Part shown: positions 54,410 through 62,207 of the stretch, piece by piece | Position numbering within the stretch: position 1 is the first letter of the stretch | Layout: every line of letters begins with the position of its first letter | Origin: Ga0077523 sp038324085 | GTDB lineage: Bacteria; Pseudomonadota; Gammaproteobacteria; Burkholderiales; Ga0077523 | NCBI GenBank assembly: GCA_038324085.1 | Contig: JBBQHP010000023.1 | Location: 6,887-70,886, forward strand | Direction of reading: 5' to 3' | DNA: 64,000 bases | Translations under genes and position numbers: made by a program | Notes under the pieces: generated by a model | What the model saw: only the letters and a program-made list of their open reading frames with translations | Databases searched by the model: none | Told to the model about the DNA's origin: nothing

Positions 54410-55169
54410 CAACGAACCACGGCCGCCGCATGCCCAGGGCACCGTGCGCGTTTCGAAGCTGATGTCCGAGCAGGGTCTCTGCTCGCGCCGCGAGGCGGAC
54501 CTGTTCATCGAACGCGGCTGGGTATTCGTGGATGGGCACCCGGTCACCGAGCTGGGCACGCGCATCCTGCCGACGCAGGAAATCACGCTGAGCAAGGCGG
54601 CGCGCAACGCGCAGCTCACCCAGGTGACGATACTCCTCAACAAGCCGGTGGGTTTCGTCTCCGGTCAGGCCGAGGACGGGCACAAGCCGGCGGCCACGCT
54701 CGTGATGTCGCAGTCGCGCTACAAGGGCGACCGCTCGCCGTTGCGTTTCAGTCCGGCGCATCTCAAGGGCCTGGCGCCGGCCGGCCGGCTCGACATCGAT
54801 TCCACCGGTCTGCTCGTGCTGACGCAGGACGGCCGTATCGCGAAACAGTTGATCGGCGAGGATTCGGAGATCGACAAGGAGTATCTCGTCCGGGTTCAGG
54901 GCCGGCTCACCCCCGAAGGACTCGGGCTGCTGCAGCACGGTCTGTCCCTGGACGGCGAGGCGCTCAAGCCGGCCCAGGTGAAATGGCAGAACGACGATCA
55001 GCTCAAGTTCATCCTCCGCGAGGGCAGGAAGCGCCAGATCCGCCGCATGTGCGAACTGGTCGGCCTCAAGGTCACGGGGCTGAAACGGATCCGCATCGGC
55101 AATGTGCGGCTCCACGATCTGCCTGGGGGCCAGTGGCGCTATCTCGCGCTGGACGAGCGCTTCCGTTGA
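54402..55169 (+). CDS. rluF: 23S rRNA pseudouridine synthase RluF-like
   Basis: A 255-residue pseudouridine synthase of the RsuA/RluB/E/F group. An S4 RNA-binding domain (VRVSKLMSEQGLCSRREADLF, about residues 12-60) precedes the catalytic domain with the aspartate in GRLDIDSTGLLVLTQDG and the RQIRRMCELVG motif. The length and lack of extra C-terminal domain suit RluF. It starts with GTG at 54402, overlapping yciH, so the two are coupled. The stop overlaps the following TTG start. Confidence 0.85.
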   Translation: MADNEPRPPHAQGTVRVSKLMSEQGLCSRREADLFIERGWVFVDGHPVTELGTRILPTQEITLSKAARNAQLTQVTILLNKPVGFVSGQAEDGHKPAATLVMSQSRYKGDRSPLRFSPAHLKGLAPAGRLDIDSTGLLVLTQDGRIAKQLIGEDSEIDKEYLVRVQGRLTPEGLGLLQHGLSLDGEALKPAQVKWQNDDQLKFILREGRKRQIRRMCELVGLKVTGLKRIRIGNVRLHDLPGGQWRYLALDERFR

Positions 55170-55726
55170 CCGACGAAGCCGTCGTCGAGGCGACCCAGGT
55201 CTGGCTCGACCGCGTGGTCATCGGCCTCGAGCTGTGTCCGTTCGCGGCCGCGGTGCGACGCGATGGCCGCATCCGCTTCGTCACCAGCCCCGCCTATTCC
55301 GTGACTGCGCTGCAGGCCGACCTCGTCCGGGAATTGCGCCTGCTGGCCGCGACCGCAGCTTCCGAGATCGAGACGACGCTGTTGATCCATCCGCGCGTCC
55401 TGGGCGATTTTCTCGCGTTCAACGATTTCCTCGGCACGGTCGACGCCACCATCTCCGGGCTCGCGCTGGAGGGCGAGATCCAGGTCGCCAGCTTTCATCC
55501 CCGGTATCGCTTTGCCGGCACGGCGCCCGACGCCATCGAGAACTGCACCAACCGCTCGCCACACCCGACGCTGCACCTGCTGCGCGAAGCTAGCATCGAG
55601 CGCGCCGTCGCGGCGTTCGGTCGAACCGAGGCAATCTACGAGCGCAACATCGAGACGCTCCGGCGCCTCGGCCGGGCCGGGTGGCAGCGTCTGGCGGACG
55701 CGCCGCCCGAGACGAAACCGGGCTGA
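55166..55726 (+). CDS. DUF1415 family protein
   Basis: A 186-residue protein with the DUF1415 pattern: WLDRVVIGLELCPFAAAVRR at the start, FNDFLG, VASFHPRYRFAG, and TNRSPHPTLHLLREASIERAV. The cysteine and histidine in these motifs are conserved in the family. No enzymatic role is known. The start is a TTG that overlaps the rluF stop (TTGA), arguing for coupling. It may use RNA or cofactor chemistry, but this is unknown. Confidence 0.85.
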   Translation: MTDEAVVEATQVWLDRVVIGLELCPFAAAVRRDGRIRFVTSPAYSVTALQADLVRELRLLAATAASEIETTLLIHPRVLGDFLAFNDFLGTVDATISGLALEGEIQVASFHPRYRFAGTAPDAIENCTNRSPHPTLHLLREASIERAVAAFGRTEAIYERNIETLRRLGRAGWQRLADAPPETKPG

Positions 55727-55807
55727 CCCACCCGGCTGCGGTCGCGCCGCCAAAGCCGTACACTGCGCACTGCCTTGCCCCTCAACTCGACCCGAAAGGA
55801 CGAACAC

Positions 55808-55954
55808 TTGGCACAACCCAATTACCAGTACGAGAAGCGCCAGCGCGATCTGGCGAAGAAGAAAAAGCAGGAAGAAAAACGCCTCAAGAAGCAACAGAAC
55901 AAGCCAGAGCCTACGGAGCCGGGCGCCCCGCCACCGCCATCGGCGGCCGAATAG
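55808..55954 (+). CDS. 48-residue basic coiled-coil protein
   Basis: A very short gene with TTG start: the product opens with AQPNYQYEKRQRDLAKKKKQ, continues with lysine and glutamine-rich helix, and ends EPTEPGAPPPPSAAE. The NYQYEKRQRDLAKKKK opening recurs in short conserved proteobacterial proteins of unknown role. AAAGGAC lies about six bases before the start. Its highly basic helix suggests binding to nucleic acid or a ribosome. It follows the DUF1415 gene by 81 bases. Confidence 0.75.
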   Translation: MAQPNYQYEKRQRDLAKKKKQEEKRLKKQQNKPEPTEPGAPPPPSAAE

Positions 55955-56034
55955 CATCTGCGCCACCGCGCTGTGCCCGCCTGGCGCCGCCCGCCCGGGG
56001 TCGCGAGGTAGGCGGTCGACGCGACGCCGGCGCT

Positions 56035-56964
56035 TCAGATGCCGCGCGCGCGGCCTCCGCCACTGAACGACGGTTCCAGGAACATCTGGCGGAAATAATC
56101 CCGGAACGCGGACATCGCGGGCGCCAGCTCGGCGCCCTTCTTCCAGGCCAGCCCGACCGTCATGGCCGGAATGGCGTCCTTGAGATTGACGGTCTCGATG
56201 CGCTTGCCCTCCAGCGACCAGGGACGGTAGACCATGTCGGACAGGATCGACACGCCCCAGCCGTTGGCCACCATGCTGCGCACGGCCTCGACGGAGGAGG
56301 TGCGCAGGCGGATCCTCGGCTGGAACGGCGTACGGCCCCAGTAGCGCAGGGCCGTCTGCGCCGCTTCGTCCACGGTGAGCATGATGTAGGGCTCGGCGGC
56401 GACCTCGGACAGGGTGACCTCCGGCAATTCGAGCAGCGGGTGGCGCGCGGAGACCCATAGGCGCCGCTCGGATCCGAAAAAGGTCTCGTTCGCGAGTTCC
56501 GGACTCACCAGGTTCGACGTGAGCACCACCGCCATGTCGAATCGGTTGCTGATTACGCCTTCCTCGATCGCCTCGCGGTGCAATTCGTAGATACTGACGG
56601 CGATTCGCGGATAGAGCTGCGAGAAGCGTTGCAGGTGATGGGGCAGGAAATAACCCATGACCGTGTAGGTCGTGGCGACGCTGAGCGCACCCTCGACCGT
56701 GCTGTTGGCAGTGGGGGCACGCAAGGCATCGTCCACCGCCGACAGAATGGTGTAGGCGTGGCCGAGGAACTTGCGTCCGGCTTCGGTGAGCTCCATGCCG
56801 GCGTGCGTGCGGCCGAACAGCGTCGCACCGATCTCGCCCTCCAGCTCCTTGATCGCCGTGGTGACGGCCGATTGGGAAATGCTGAGCTGGATGGCCGCCT
56901 GGGACACCTGTCCGAGCTCGGCGGTGGCGACGAAGTACTTCAACTGCCGGATCGACAACGACAT
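56035..56964 (-). CDS. LysR-family transcriptional regulator
   Basis: A 309-residue regulator. The N-terminal helix-turn-helix is LKYFVATAELGQVSQAAIQLSISQSAVTTAIKELE, followed by a LysR substrate-binding domain (YTVMGYFLPHHLQRF, YELHREAIEEG, and a long C-terminal lobe). The ATG at 56964 gives the usual start. It is divergent from the PxpA-containing operon across a 276-base AT-rich gap and probably regulates that operon, sensing a lactam or amino-acid metabolite. Confidence 0.9.
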   Translation of the reverse strand: MSLSIRQLKYFVATAELGQVSQAAIQLSISQSAVTTAIKELEGEIGATLFGRTHAGMELTEAGRKFLGHAYTILSAVDDALRAPTANSTVEGALSVATTYTVMGYFLPHHLQRFSQLYPRIAVSIYELHREAIEEGVISNRFDMAVVLTSNLVSPELANETFFGSERRLWVSARHPLLELPEVTLSEVAAEPYIMLTVDEAAQTALRYWGRTPFQPRIRLRTSSVEAVRSMVANGWGVSILSDMVYRPWSLEGKRIETVNLKDAIPAMTVGLAWKKGAELAPAMSAFRDYFRQMFLEPSFSGGGRARGI

Positions 56965-57240
56965 CAGTTCAGCCCGATATTTGCATTTGCCGTCGCCAAG
57001 AAAACAGAACGCCACTCGTTCAAACGCAGCTCCAGGACGGACAACCCGCTGTTGTCACGCTGATTAATCGCGGCCCCGCGAACTGCGACCTTCTGTTTTT
57101 CCGATACCTTGGGATCGAATAATATTTCTTTTTCAATTTGCGGGCAGGGTTTCTAATAGGGCACGCGCGCCGCGTCGATACCGGTGATTCGGCACGGACG
57201 GTCCGCGTGACCAACCCCGGCGGCAAGAGGAGCAATGACC
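56965..57240. promoter_or_regulatory. AT-rich divergent control region of LysR and oxoprolinase operon
   Basis: The gap is AT-rich compared with the rest of the window, mainly at 57110-57155, around the sequence GAATAATATTTC, which is close to a palindrome and may hold the LysR binding site and the operon promoter. AAGAGGAG at 57225-57232 is the ribosome site and sets the pxpA start at 57241, eight bases on. No terminator or small gene was seen. Confidence 0.35.
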
Positions 57241-57999
57241 ATGGCACTGGCGATCAATTGCGACATGGGTGAGGCCTTCGGCCTCTACAAGTGCGGCGAT
57301 GACGAGGGGATCATGCCCTTCATCACGATGGCCAACGTGGCCTGCGGCTTCCACGCTTCCGACCCGGTGGTCATGCGCAAGACCGTGCGCCTCGCCAAGC
57401 GACACGGCGTCAGCGTCGGCGCCCACCCGTCCTACCCCGATCTGCAGGGGTTCGGCCGCCGCGAGATGCGCATGACACGCGATGAGCTGTCGGCCTGCCT
57501 GATGTACCAGGTCGGCGCGCTCAAGGCGTTTCTCGATGCCGAGGGGATGCCGCTGAATCACATCAAGCCGCACGGAGCGCTCTATGGCGTCGCGGCGCGC
57601 GACGAACAGGTGGCCAATGCGATTGCCGACGTGGCCGAAGTGTTCGGAGTGCCCTTGCTCGGCATGGCGCGGACCCAGCACGAGACGGTCTACACCAAGC
57701 GGGGCATCGCCTTCCATGCCGAGTACTACACCGACCTCGACTACAACGATGATGGTTCGCTGATCATCACGCGCGAGCACGTAGGCAAGGATCCCCAGGA
57801 AGCGGCGAATCGCAGTGTCCGCGCGGTCAGGGACGGCAAGGCCACGTCCGTCAACGGCAAGGACATTCCCATGCGCGCCGACTGCATCTGCGTGCATTCG
57901 GACACGCCCGGCGCCGTCGAACTGGCACGCGCCGTCCGCGATGCCCTCGCGCCCTGGCTCGGCCAGGAAACCATCCGCGACGCCGCGCCCGCGCACTGA
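57241..57999 (+). CDS. pxpA: 5-oxoprolinase subunit A (LamB/YcsF family)
   Basis: A 252-residue LamB/YcsF-family protein. The start INCDMGEAFG, the NVACGFHASDP motif, GAHPSYPDLQGFGR, HIKPHGALYG and ICVHSDTPGA are the family signatures. PxpA acts with PxpB and PxpC in ATP-dependent hydrolysis of 5-oxoproline (pyroglutamate) to glutamate. Here pxpA is separated from pxpB and pxpC by a GST-like and two biotin-carboxylase-type genes, which is unusual. The ATG at 57241 was chosen from the ribosome site. Confidence 0.9.
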   Translation: MALAINCDMGEAFGLYKCGDDEGIMPFITMANVACGFHASDPVVMRKTVRLAKRHGVSVGAHPSYPDLQGFGRREMRMTRDELSACLMYQVGALKAFLDAEGMPLNHIKPHGALYGVAARDEQVANAIADVAEVFGVPLLGMARTQHETVYTKRGIAFHAEYYTDLDYNDDGSLIITREHVGKDPQEAANRSVRAVRDGKATSVNGKDIPMRADCICVHSDTPGAVELARAVRDALAPWLGQETIRDAAPAH

Positions 58000-58010
58000 T
58001 CCGCACGCCG

Positions 58011-58601
58011 GTGCCGCACGTCCTCTACAACGGAACCAGCAGTCCTTTCGGCCGGATGACCCGGGTGGTCGGCCTCGAACTGGGCATCCCGGTGGAAGAG
58101 CGGCACATCGACGTCTACTCGGCCGATTTTCTCGACGTGCTCAATCCACTGCGCCAGGTCCCGACCCTGGAGACGGAGACCGGCGTGGTGCTGTATGACA
58201 GCCGCGTCATCTGCCGCTGGTTCGACAGCATCTCCGGTCGCGCCCGCCTCATTCCGGTCGACACCCAATGGGAAGTCGAGCGCCGCTGGGCCCTCGCCCT
58301 CGGCATCATGGAAGCCGGCCTGCTGCGCCGGATGGAGACCGTGCGCGCGGACCAAGAGAAGAGCCCGGGACACATTGCGAAGCTCGAGCTGCGCATCGAT
58401 CGCGCCGTCGAGCGCCTCGAACTCGAAGCCCCCGCCTTGCGCGACGGCGGCTTGCGCATGGACGCGGTCGCGGCGGCAGTCGCGCTGGAATACACTGATT
58501 TCCGCTATTCGCGCGACTGGCGCGCACGCTGTCCGGCGCTTGCCTCGTGGCTCGCCGACTACGGCGAAAGACCGAGCCTCGTGCAGACCCGTCCCCACTA
58601 G
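58011..58601 (+). CDS. glutathione S-transferase-like protein
   Basis: A 196-residue GST-fold protein. The N-terminal thioredoxin-like part has VLYNGTSSPFGRMTRV and the substrate-side VPTLETETGVVLYDSRVICRW, with the Pro-x-Leu cis-proline, followed by an all-helical domain. A catalytic Ser in the SSPFGR motif fits the beta/zeta-like bacterial GSTs. It starts with GTG at 58011, 11 bases after pxpA. Its role in the operon may be thiol-linked activation or detoxification; the substrate is unknown. Confidence 0.82.
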   Translation: MPHVLYNGTSSPFGRMTRVVGLELGIPVEERHIDVYSADFLDVLNPLRQVPTLETETGVVLYDSRVICRWFDSISGRARLIPVDTQWEVERRWALALGIMEAGLLRRMETVRADQEKSPGHIAKLELRIDRAVERLELEAPALRDGGLRMDAVAAAVALEYTDFRYSRDWRARCPALASWLADYGERPSLVQTRPH

Positions 58602-58632
58602 CGTCCACCCGCAACCAGCTACAGGAGCAGGC

Positions 58633-58878
58633 ATGGCCCACCACGAGGTTCTCTCCCCGCTTCCCGGCACCTTCTACCGCAAGCCCTCGCCCGATGCCGA
58701 AGTGTTCGTGAAGGAAGGCGCCGTGCTGAAGATCGGCGACGTGATCGGCCTCGTGGAGGTGATGAAGCAGTTCAGCGAGGTGCAGGCCGACGCGGCCGGC
58801 AAGGTGGTGCGATTCCTCGTCGAGAACGAGGATCCGGTCGAGCCGGGGCAGCCGCTCATCGTCATCGAGACGGCCTGA
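58633..58878 (+). CDS. biotin carboxyl carrier protein
   Basis: An 81-residue biotinyl/lipoyl-domain protein. The biotin-attachment site is VEVMKQF with Lys45, instead of the common EAMKM. Length is that of a minimal carrier without the AccB N-terminal extension. AGGAG at 58623-58627 precedes the ATG. It would be carboxylated by the biotin carboxylase encoded next and deliver CO2 to an acceptor-binding subunit, here plausibly the PxpB/PxpC-type proteins. Confidence 0.9.
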   Translation: MAHHEVLSPLPGTFYRKPSPDAEVFVKEGAVLKIGDVIGLVEVMKQFSEVQADAAGKVVRFLVENEDPVEPGQPLIVIETA

Positions 58879-58893
58879 TCCGGGAGCGGGCCG

Positions 58894-60282
58894 GTGGCGA
58901 TAGCGCGACTGCTGGTGGCCAATCGCGGCGAGATCGCCGTGCGGATCATTCGCGCCGCGCGCGAGCTCGGCATCCAGACCGTAGCGGTGCACAGCGAAGC
59001 GGATCGCGACAGCCTCGCCGTGCGGATGGCGGACATGGTGATGCCGATCGGCCCGGCGGCGGCGGCGAAGAGCTACCTGAATGCCGATGTCCTGTTGAAG
59101 GCCGCTCTCGATTCGGGCGCGGATGCCGTGCACCCCGGTTACGGCTTTCTCTCCGAGAACGCCGCGTTCGCCGAACGAGTGGAAGGCGCGGGACTCACGT
59201 TTGTCGGGCCGACGCCGGAGTCGATCCGCACGATGGGCAACAAGTCGCTCGCACGCGCCACCGCCGCGAAGGCGGGCGTGCCGTGCGTGCCTGGAAGCGA
59301 CGGGGTCGTGGAAACGATCGATGCAGCGATCGCGTCGGCGGGAGCGATCGGCTGGCCGATCATGATCAAGGCCTCCGCCGGCGGCGGGGGTCGCGGCATT
59401 CGCGTGGCGAGCGACGCGGACGAACTGCGCAGCCAGATGGTCGTGGCGCAGACCGAGGCGCAGGCGGCGTTCGGCGACCGGAGCGTCTACCTCGAACGCT
59501 TCATCCGTCGCGCGCGGCACGTCGAAGTGCAGGTGCTCGGCGATGGCCGCGATGCCGTGCATTGCTTCGAACGCGAATGCTCGCTGCAGCGGCGGCGTCA
59601 GAAGATCCTCGAGGAAGCACCCTCGCCCGCACTGTCGCCGGAAACGCGCACCCGACTGTGCGAGTCGGCCGTGCAGCTCGCCCGTTCGGTCGGCTATCGG
59701 GGCGCGGGCACGCTCGAGTACCTCTACGACGACCAGTCAGGCGAGTTCTTCTTCATCGAGATGAACACCCGCATCCAGGTCGAGCACCCGATCACCGAGA
59801 TGATCACCGGCATCGACCTGGTCCGCGAGATGATCCGCATCGCCGGCGGTGAACCCCTCCGGTTCAGGCAGAGCGATATCGCCATGCGCGGCGTCGCCAT
59901 CGAATGTCGGATCAATGCCGAGGATCCGGAGCGCAATTTCATGCCGAGCCCCGGCAAGGTGACCGAGGTCATCCTGCCGGGTGGCCCGGGCGTTCGCATC
60001 GATTCGATGCTTTATCCCGGGTATACCGTGCCGCCCTGGTACGACTCGCTGCTGGCCAAGCTCGTGGTGCACGCCGAGGACCGCCCCGCCGCCATCGCGC
60101 GCATGCGCCGCGCGTTGGGCGAGCTGCGCATCGAAGGCGTCAAGACCACCCGGGGCTTGCACCTCACGCTGATGGATGAGCCGCGCTTCCAGGCCGGCGA
60201 TTTCGACACCAATGCCCTCGAGGGCTGGCTCGCGGCGCGCGCTGCCCCGGCACCCGCATCCGTTTCGACCACCCCTTCCTGA
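58894..60282 (+). CDS. biotin carboxylase (ATP-grasp)
   Basis: A 462-residue AccC-like biotin carboxylase. It has VANRGEIAVRIIRAARELG at the start, the glycine-rich ATP loop SAGGGGRGIRV, the EAPSPALS and MNTRIQVEHPITEMITG catalytic motifs, and the C-terminal GELRIEGVKTTRGLH. It would charge the neighbouring carrier with carboxyl from bicarbonate using ATP. The start is GTG at 58894, 15 bases after the carrier stop. In this setting it probably belongs to a dedicated amide or lactam carboxylase, not to fatty-acid synthesis. Confidence 0.93.
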   Translation: MAIARLLVANRGEIAVRIIRAARELGIQTVAVHSEADRDSLAVRMADMVMPIGPAAAAKSYLNADVLLKAALDSGADAVHPGYGFLSENAAFAERVEGAGLTFVGPTPESIRTMGNKSLARATAAKAGVPCVPGSDGVVETIDAAIASAGAIGWPIMIKASAGGGGRGIRVASDADELRSQMVVAQTEAQAAFGDRSVYLERFIRRARHVEVQVLGDGRDAVHCFERECSLQRRRQKILEEAPSPALSPETRTRLCESAVQLARSVGYRGAGTLEYLYDDQSGEFFFIEMNTRIQVEHPITEMITGIDLVREMIRIAGGEPLRFRQSDIAMRGVAIECRINAEDPERNFMPSPGKVTEVILPGGPGVRIDSMLYPGYTVPPWYDSLLAKLVVHAEDRPAAIARMRRALGELRIEGVKTTRGLHLTLMDEPRFQAGDFDTNALEGWLAARAAPAPASVSTTPS

Positions 60283-60291
60283 GGATCGTCC

Positions 60292-61176
60292 ATGGCAGCA
60301 GCAACCGCCCGCTACAGCTTCGGTGCCGACGAACACGTGTTCGTCGAACTCTCCGAGGACATGTCGCTCGAATCGTTCTTCAAGGGCATGGCCATCACCG
60401 ATGCGCTGACCAAGCGCAACGTGCCCGGCGTCACCGAGATCTGCCCGGCGAACGCATCCTACCTGGTGCGCTTCGATCCGGACGTGATCCATCCGGACCG
60501 GATGCTCGAGATCCTCCAGCAGATCGAGCGCGAGCTCGGCACCGACGAGCTGGAAGTCGCGACCCGCATCATCGAAGTGCCCGTGTACTACAACGACCCG
60601 TGGACGCGCGAGACGCTGATGCGCTTCCGCGAGCGCCACCAGGACCCGAACGCCACCGACCTGGAGTACTCGGCGAAGGTGAACGGGTACTCTTCCGTGG
60701 ACGAGTTCATCGACGCCCACGCCGGCAGCCCGTGGTTCGTGTCGATGGTCGGCTTCGTGGCCGGCCTGCCGTTCCTGTTCCAGATGGCGGAGCGCTCGAA
60801 GCAGATCGAGACGCCCAAGTACCTGCGCCCCCGGACCGACACGCCGAAACTCACCATCGGCCACGGCGGTTGTTTCGGCGCCATCTACTCGGTGCGCGGT
60901 GCCGGCGGCTACCAGATGTACGGCATCACTCCGGCGCCGATCTTCGATCCCGCGCAGAAGCTGCCTTACTTCCGCGACTTCATGTGTTTCTTCAAGCCGG
61001 GCGACATCGTGAAATACCGCAAGATCGATCGCACGGAGTACGACCGCATGCTCGCCGAGGTCGACGCCGGCACCTTCGACCTTCGCATCCGTCCGGTGTC
61101 GTTCTCGCTCGAGCAGTTCCTGGCCGATCCGGCGGGTTACAACAAGAATCTGGAGGGCATCCTGTATGGCCATTGA
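60292..61176 (+). CDS. pxpB: 5-oxoprolinase subunit B / KipI-type carboxyltransferase half
   Basis: A 294-residue protein with a C-terminal KipI/PxpB carboxyltransferase (CT_C_D) domain: VPVYYNDPWT, SVDEFIDAHAGSPWFVSMVGFVAGLPF and TIGHGGCFGAIYSVRGAGGYQMYGITPAPIFD. The first 90 residues form the usual N-terminal half of the domain. This fold is shared by urea carboxylase's carboxyl transferase part. It starts nine bases after the biotin carboxylase stop and overlaps pxpC by 11 bases. Confidence 0.88.
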   Translation: MAAATARYSFGADEHVFVELSEDMSLESFFKGMAITDALTKRNVPGVTEICPANASYLVRFDPDVIHPDRMLEILQQIERELGTDELEVATRIIEVPVYYNDPWTRETLMRFRERHQDPNATDLEYSAKVNGYSSVDEFIDAHAGSPWFVSMVGFVAGLPFLFQMAERSKQIETPKYLRPRTDTPKLTIGHGGCFGAIYSVRGAGGYQMYGITPAPIFDPAQKLPYFRDFMCFFKPGDIVKYRKIDRTEYDRMLAEVDAGTFDLRIRPVSFSLEQFLADPAGYNKNLEGILYGH

Positions 61177-62140
61177 GATCGTCAAGCCCGGTCTGGCGAC
61201 CACGGTCCAGGACGCGGGCCGCCCCGGCTATTACAACGTCGGCATCCCGCTGTCGGGCGCGCTCGACCAATACTCGTTCCGCTGCGCCAACCTGCTGGTC
61301 GGCAACGACGAGAACGCCGCCGCGCTCGAATGCACGCTGCTGGCGCCCGAACTCGTCTTCGATGCCCCCGCCATCGTGGCGGTCACCGGCGCCGAGGCCG
61401 CCCCGAAGCTGAACGGCACAGTCCAGCCGCGCAACGAATCCTTCGCCGTGCAGGCCGGAGACAGGCTCGCGTTCGATTTCATGCGCCTGGGCGCCCGCGC
61501 CTACCTGGCGATTGCGGGCGGCATCGACGTGCCGGTCATTCTGGGCAGCCGGTCCACCTATGGGCTCGGCGCATTCGGGGGTTTCCACGGTCGCAAGCTC
61601 GCCATCGGCGACAAGCTGCCGATCGGTGCGCCGTCGGCGCCGGCCCGGGCCGGCCGCAAGCTCCCGGGGGAACTCGCAATGCCACTGCCGAAGGAAACTG
61701 AATTGCGCGTCGTGCCGGGGTTGTACTTTCACCGCATCACGGACGAATCGGCGACGACGTTCTTCGCCGACACCTGGGCGGTCGCACCCGAAGCCGATCG
61801 CATCGGCTATCGCTACAAGCAGGGCCGGCCGCTGCAATGGCGCGAACGCAGGCAGCCCTTCGGCGCCGGATCCGACCCCTCCAACATCGTCGATGCCGGC
61901 TATCCGTACGGATCGATCCAGGTGCCGGGGGGTGTCGAGCCCATCATCCTGCATCGCGACGCGGTCTCGGGCGGCGGCTACGCCATGATCGGCACGATCA
62001 TCAGCGCCGACATGGACAAGATCGCGCAGATGCAACCCAACTACAAGGCGCGCTTCGTGCGCGTGGATCTCGAACAGGCGCTCGCGGCGCGGCGCGACTA
62101 CAAGGCACGCCTCGATCGGATCAGGGCCGCGTTGCGTTGA
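61166..62140 (+). CDS. pxpC: 5-oxoprolinase subunit C / KipA-type carboxyltransferase half
   Basis: A 324-residue CT_A_B domain protein: IEIVKPGLATTVQDAGRPGYYNVGIPLSGALD at the start, SFRCANLLVGNDENAAALE, ITGAE-like VTGAEAAPKLNG, and a C-terminal SGGGYAMIGTIISADMDKIAQ segment. It forms the catalytic pair with PxpB and, in urea carboxylase, the CO2-transferring part. It is translationally coupled to pxpB by an 11-base overlap. Confidence 0.88.
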   Translation: MAIEIVKPGLATTVQDAGRPGYYNVGIPLSGALDQYSFRCANLLVGNDENAAALECTLLAPELVFDAPAIVAVTGAEAAPKLNGTVQPRNESFAVQAGDRLAFDFMRLGARAYLAIAGGIDVPVILGSRSTYGLGAFGGFHGRKLAIGDKLPIGAPSAPARAGRKLPGELAMPLPKETELRVVPGLYFHRITDESATTFFADTWAVAPEADRIGYRYKQGRPLQWRERRQPFGAGSDPSNIVDAGYPYGSIQVPGGVEPIILHRDAVSGGGYAMIGTIISADMDKIAQMQPNYKARFVRVDLEQALAARRDYKARLDRIRAALR

Positions 62141-62207
62141 GCCCGAGCGCGCCGCCAGCGCACAGCGTCATCGTCTTAAACCCCGCGGGACGTCGGGAGC
62201 AAACATC

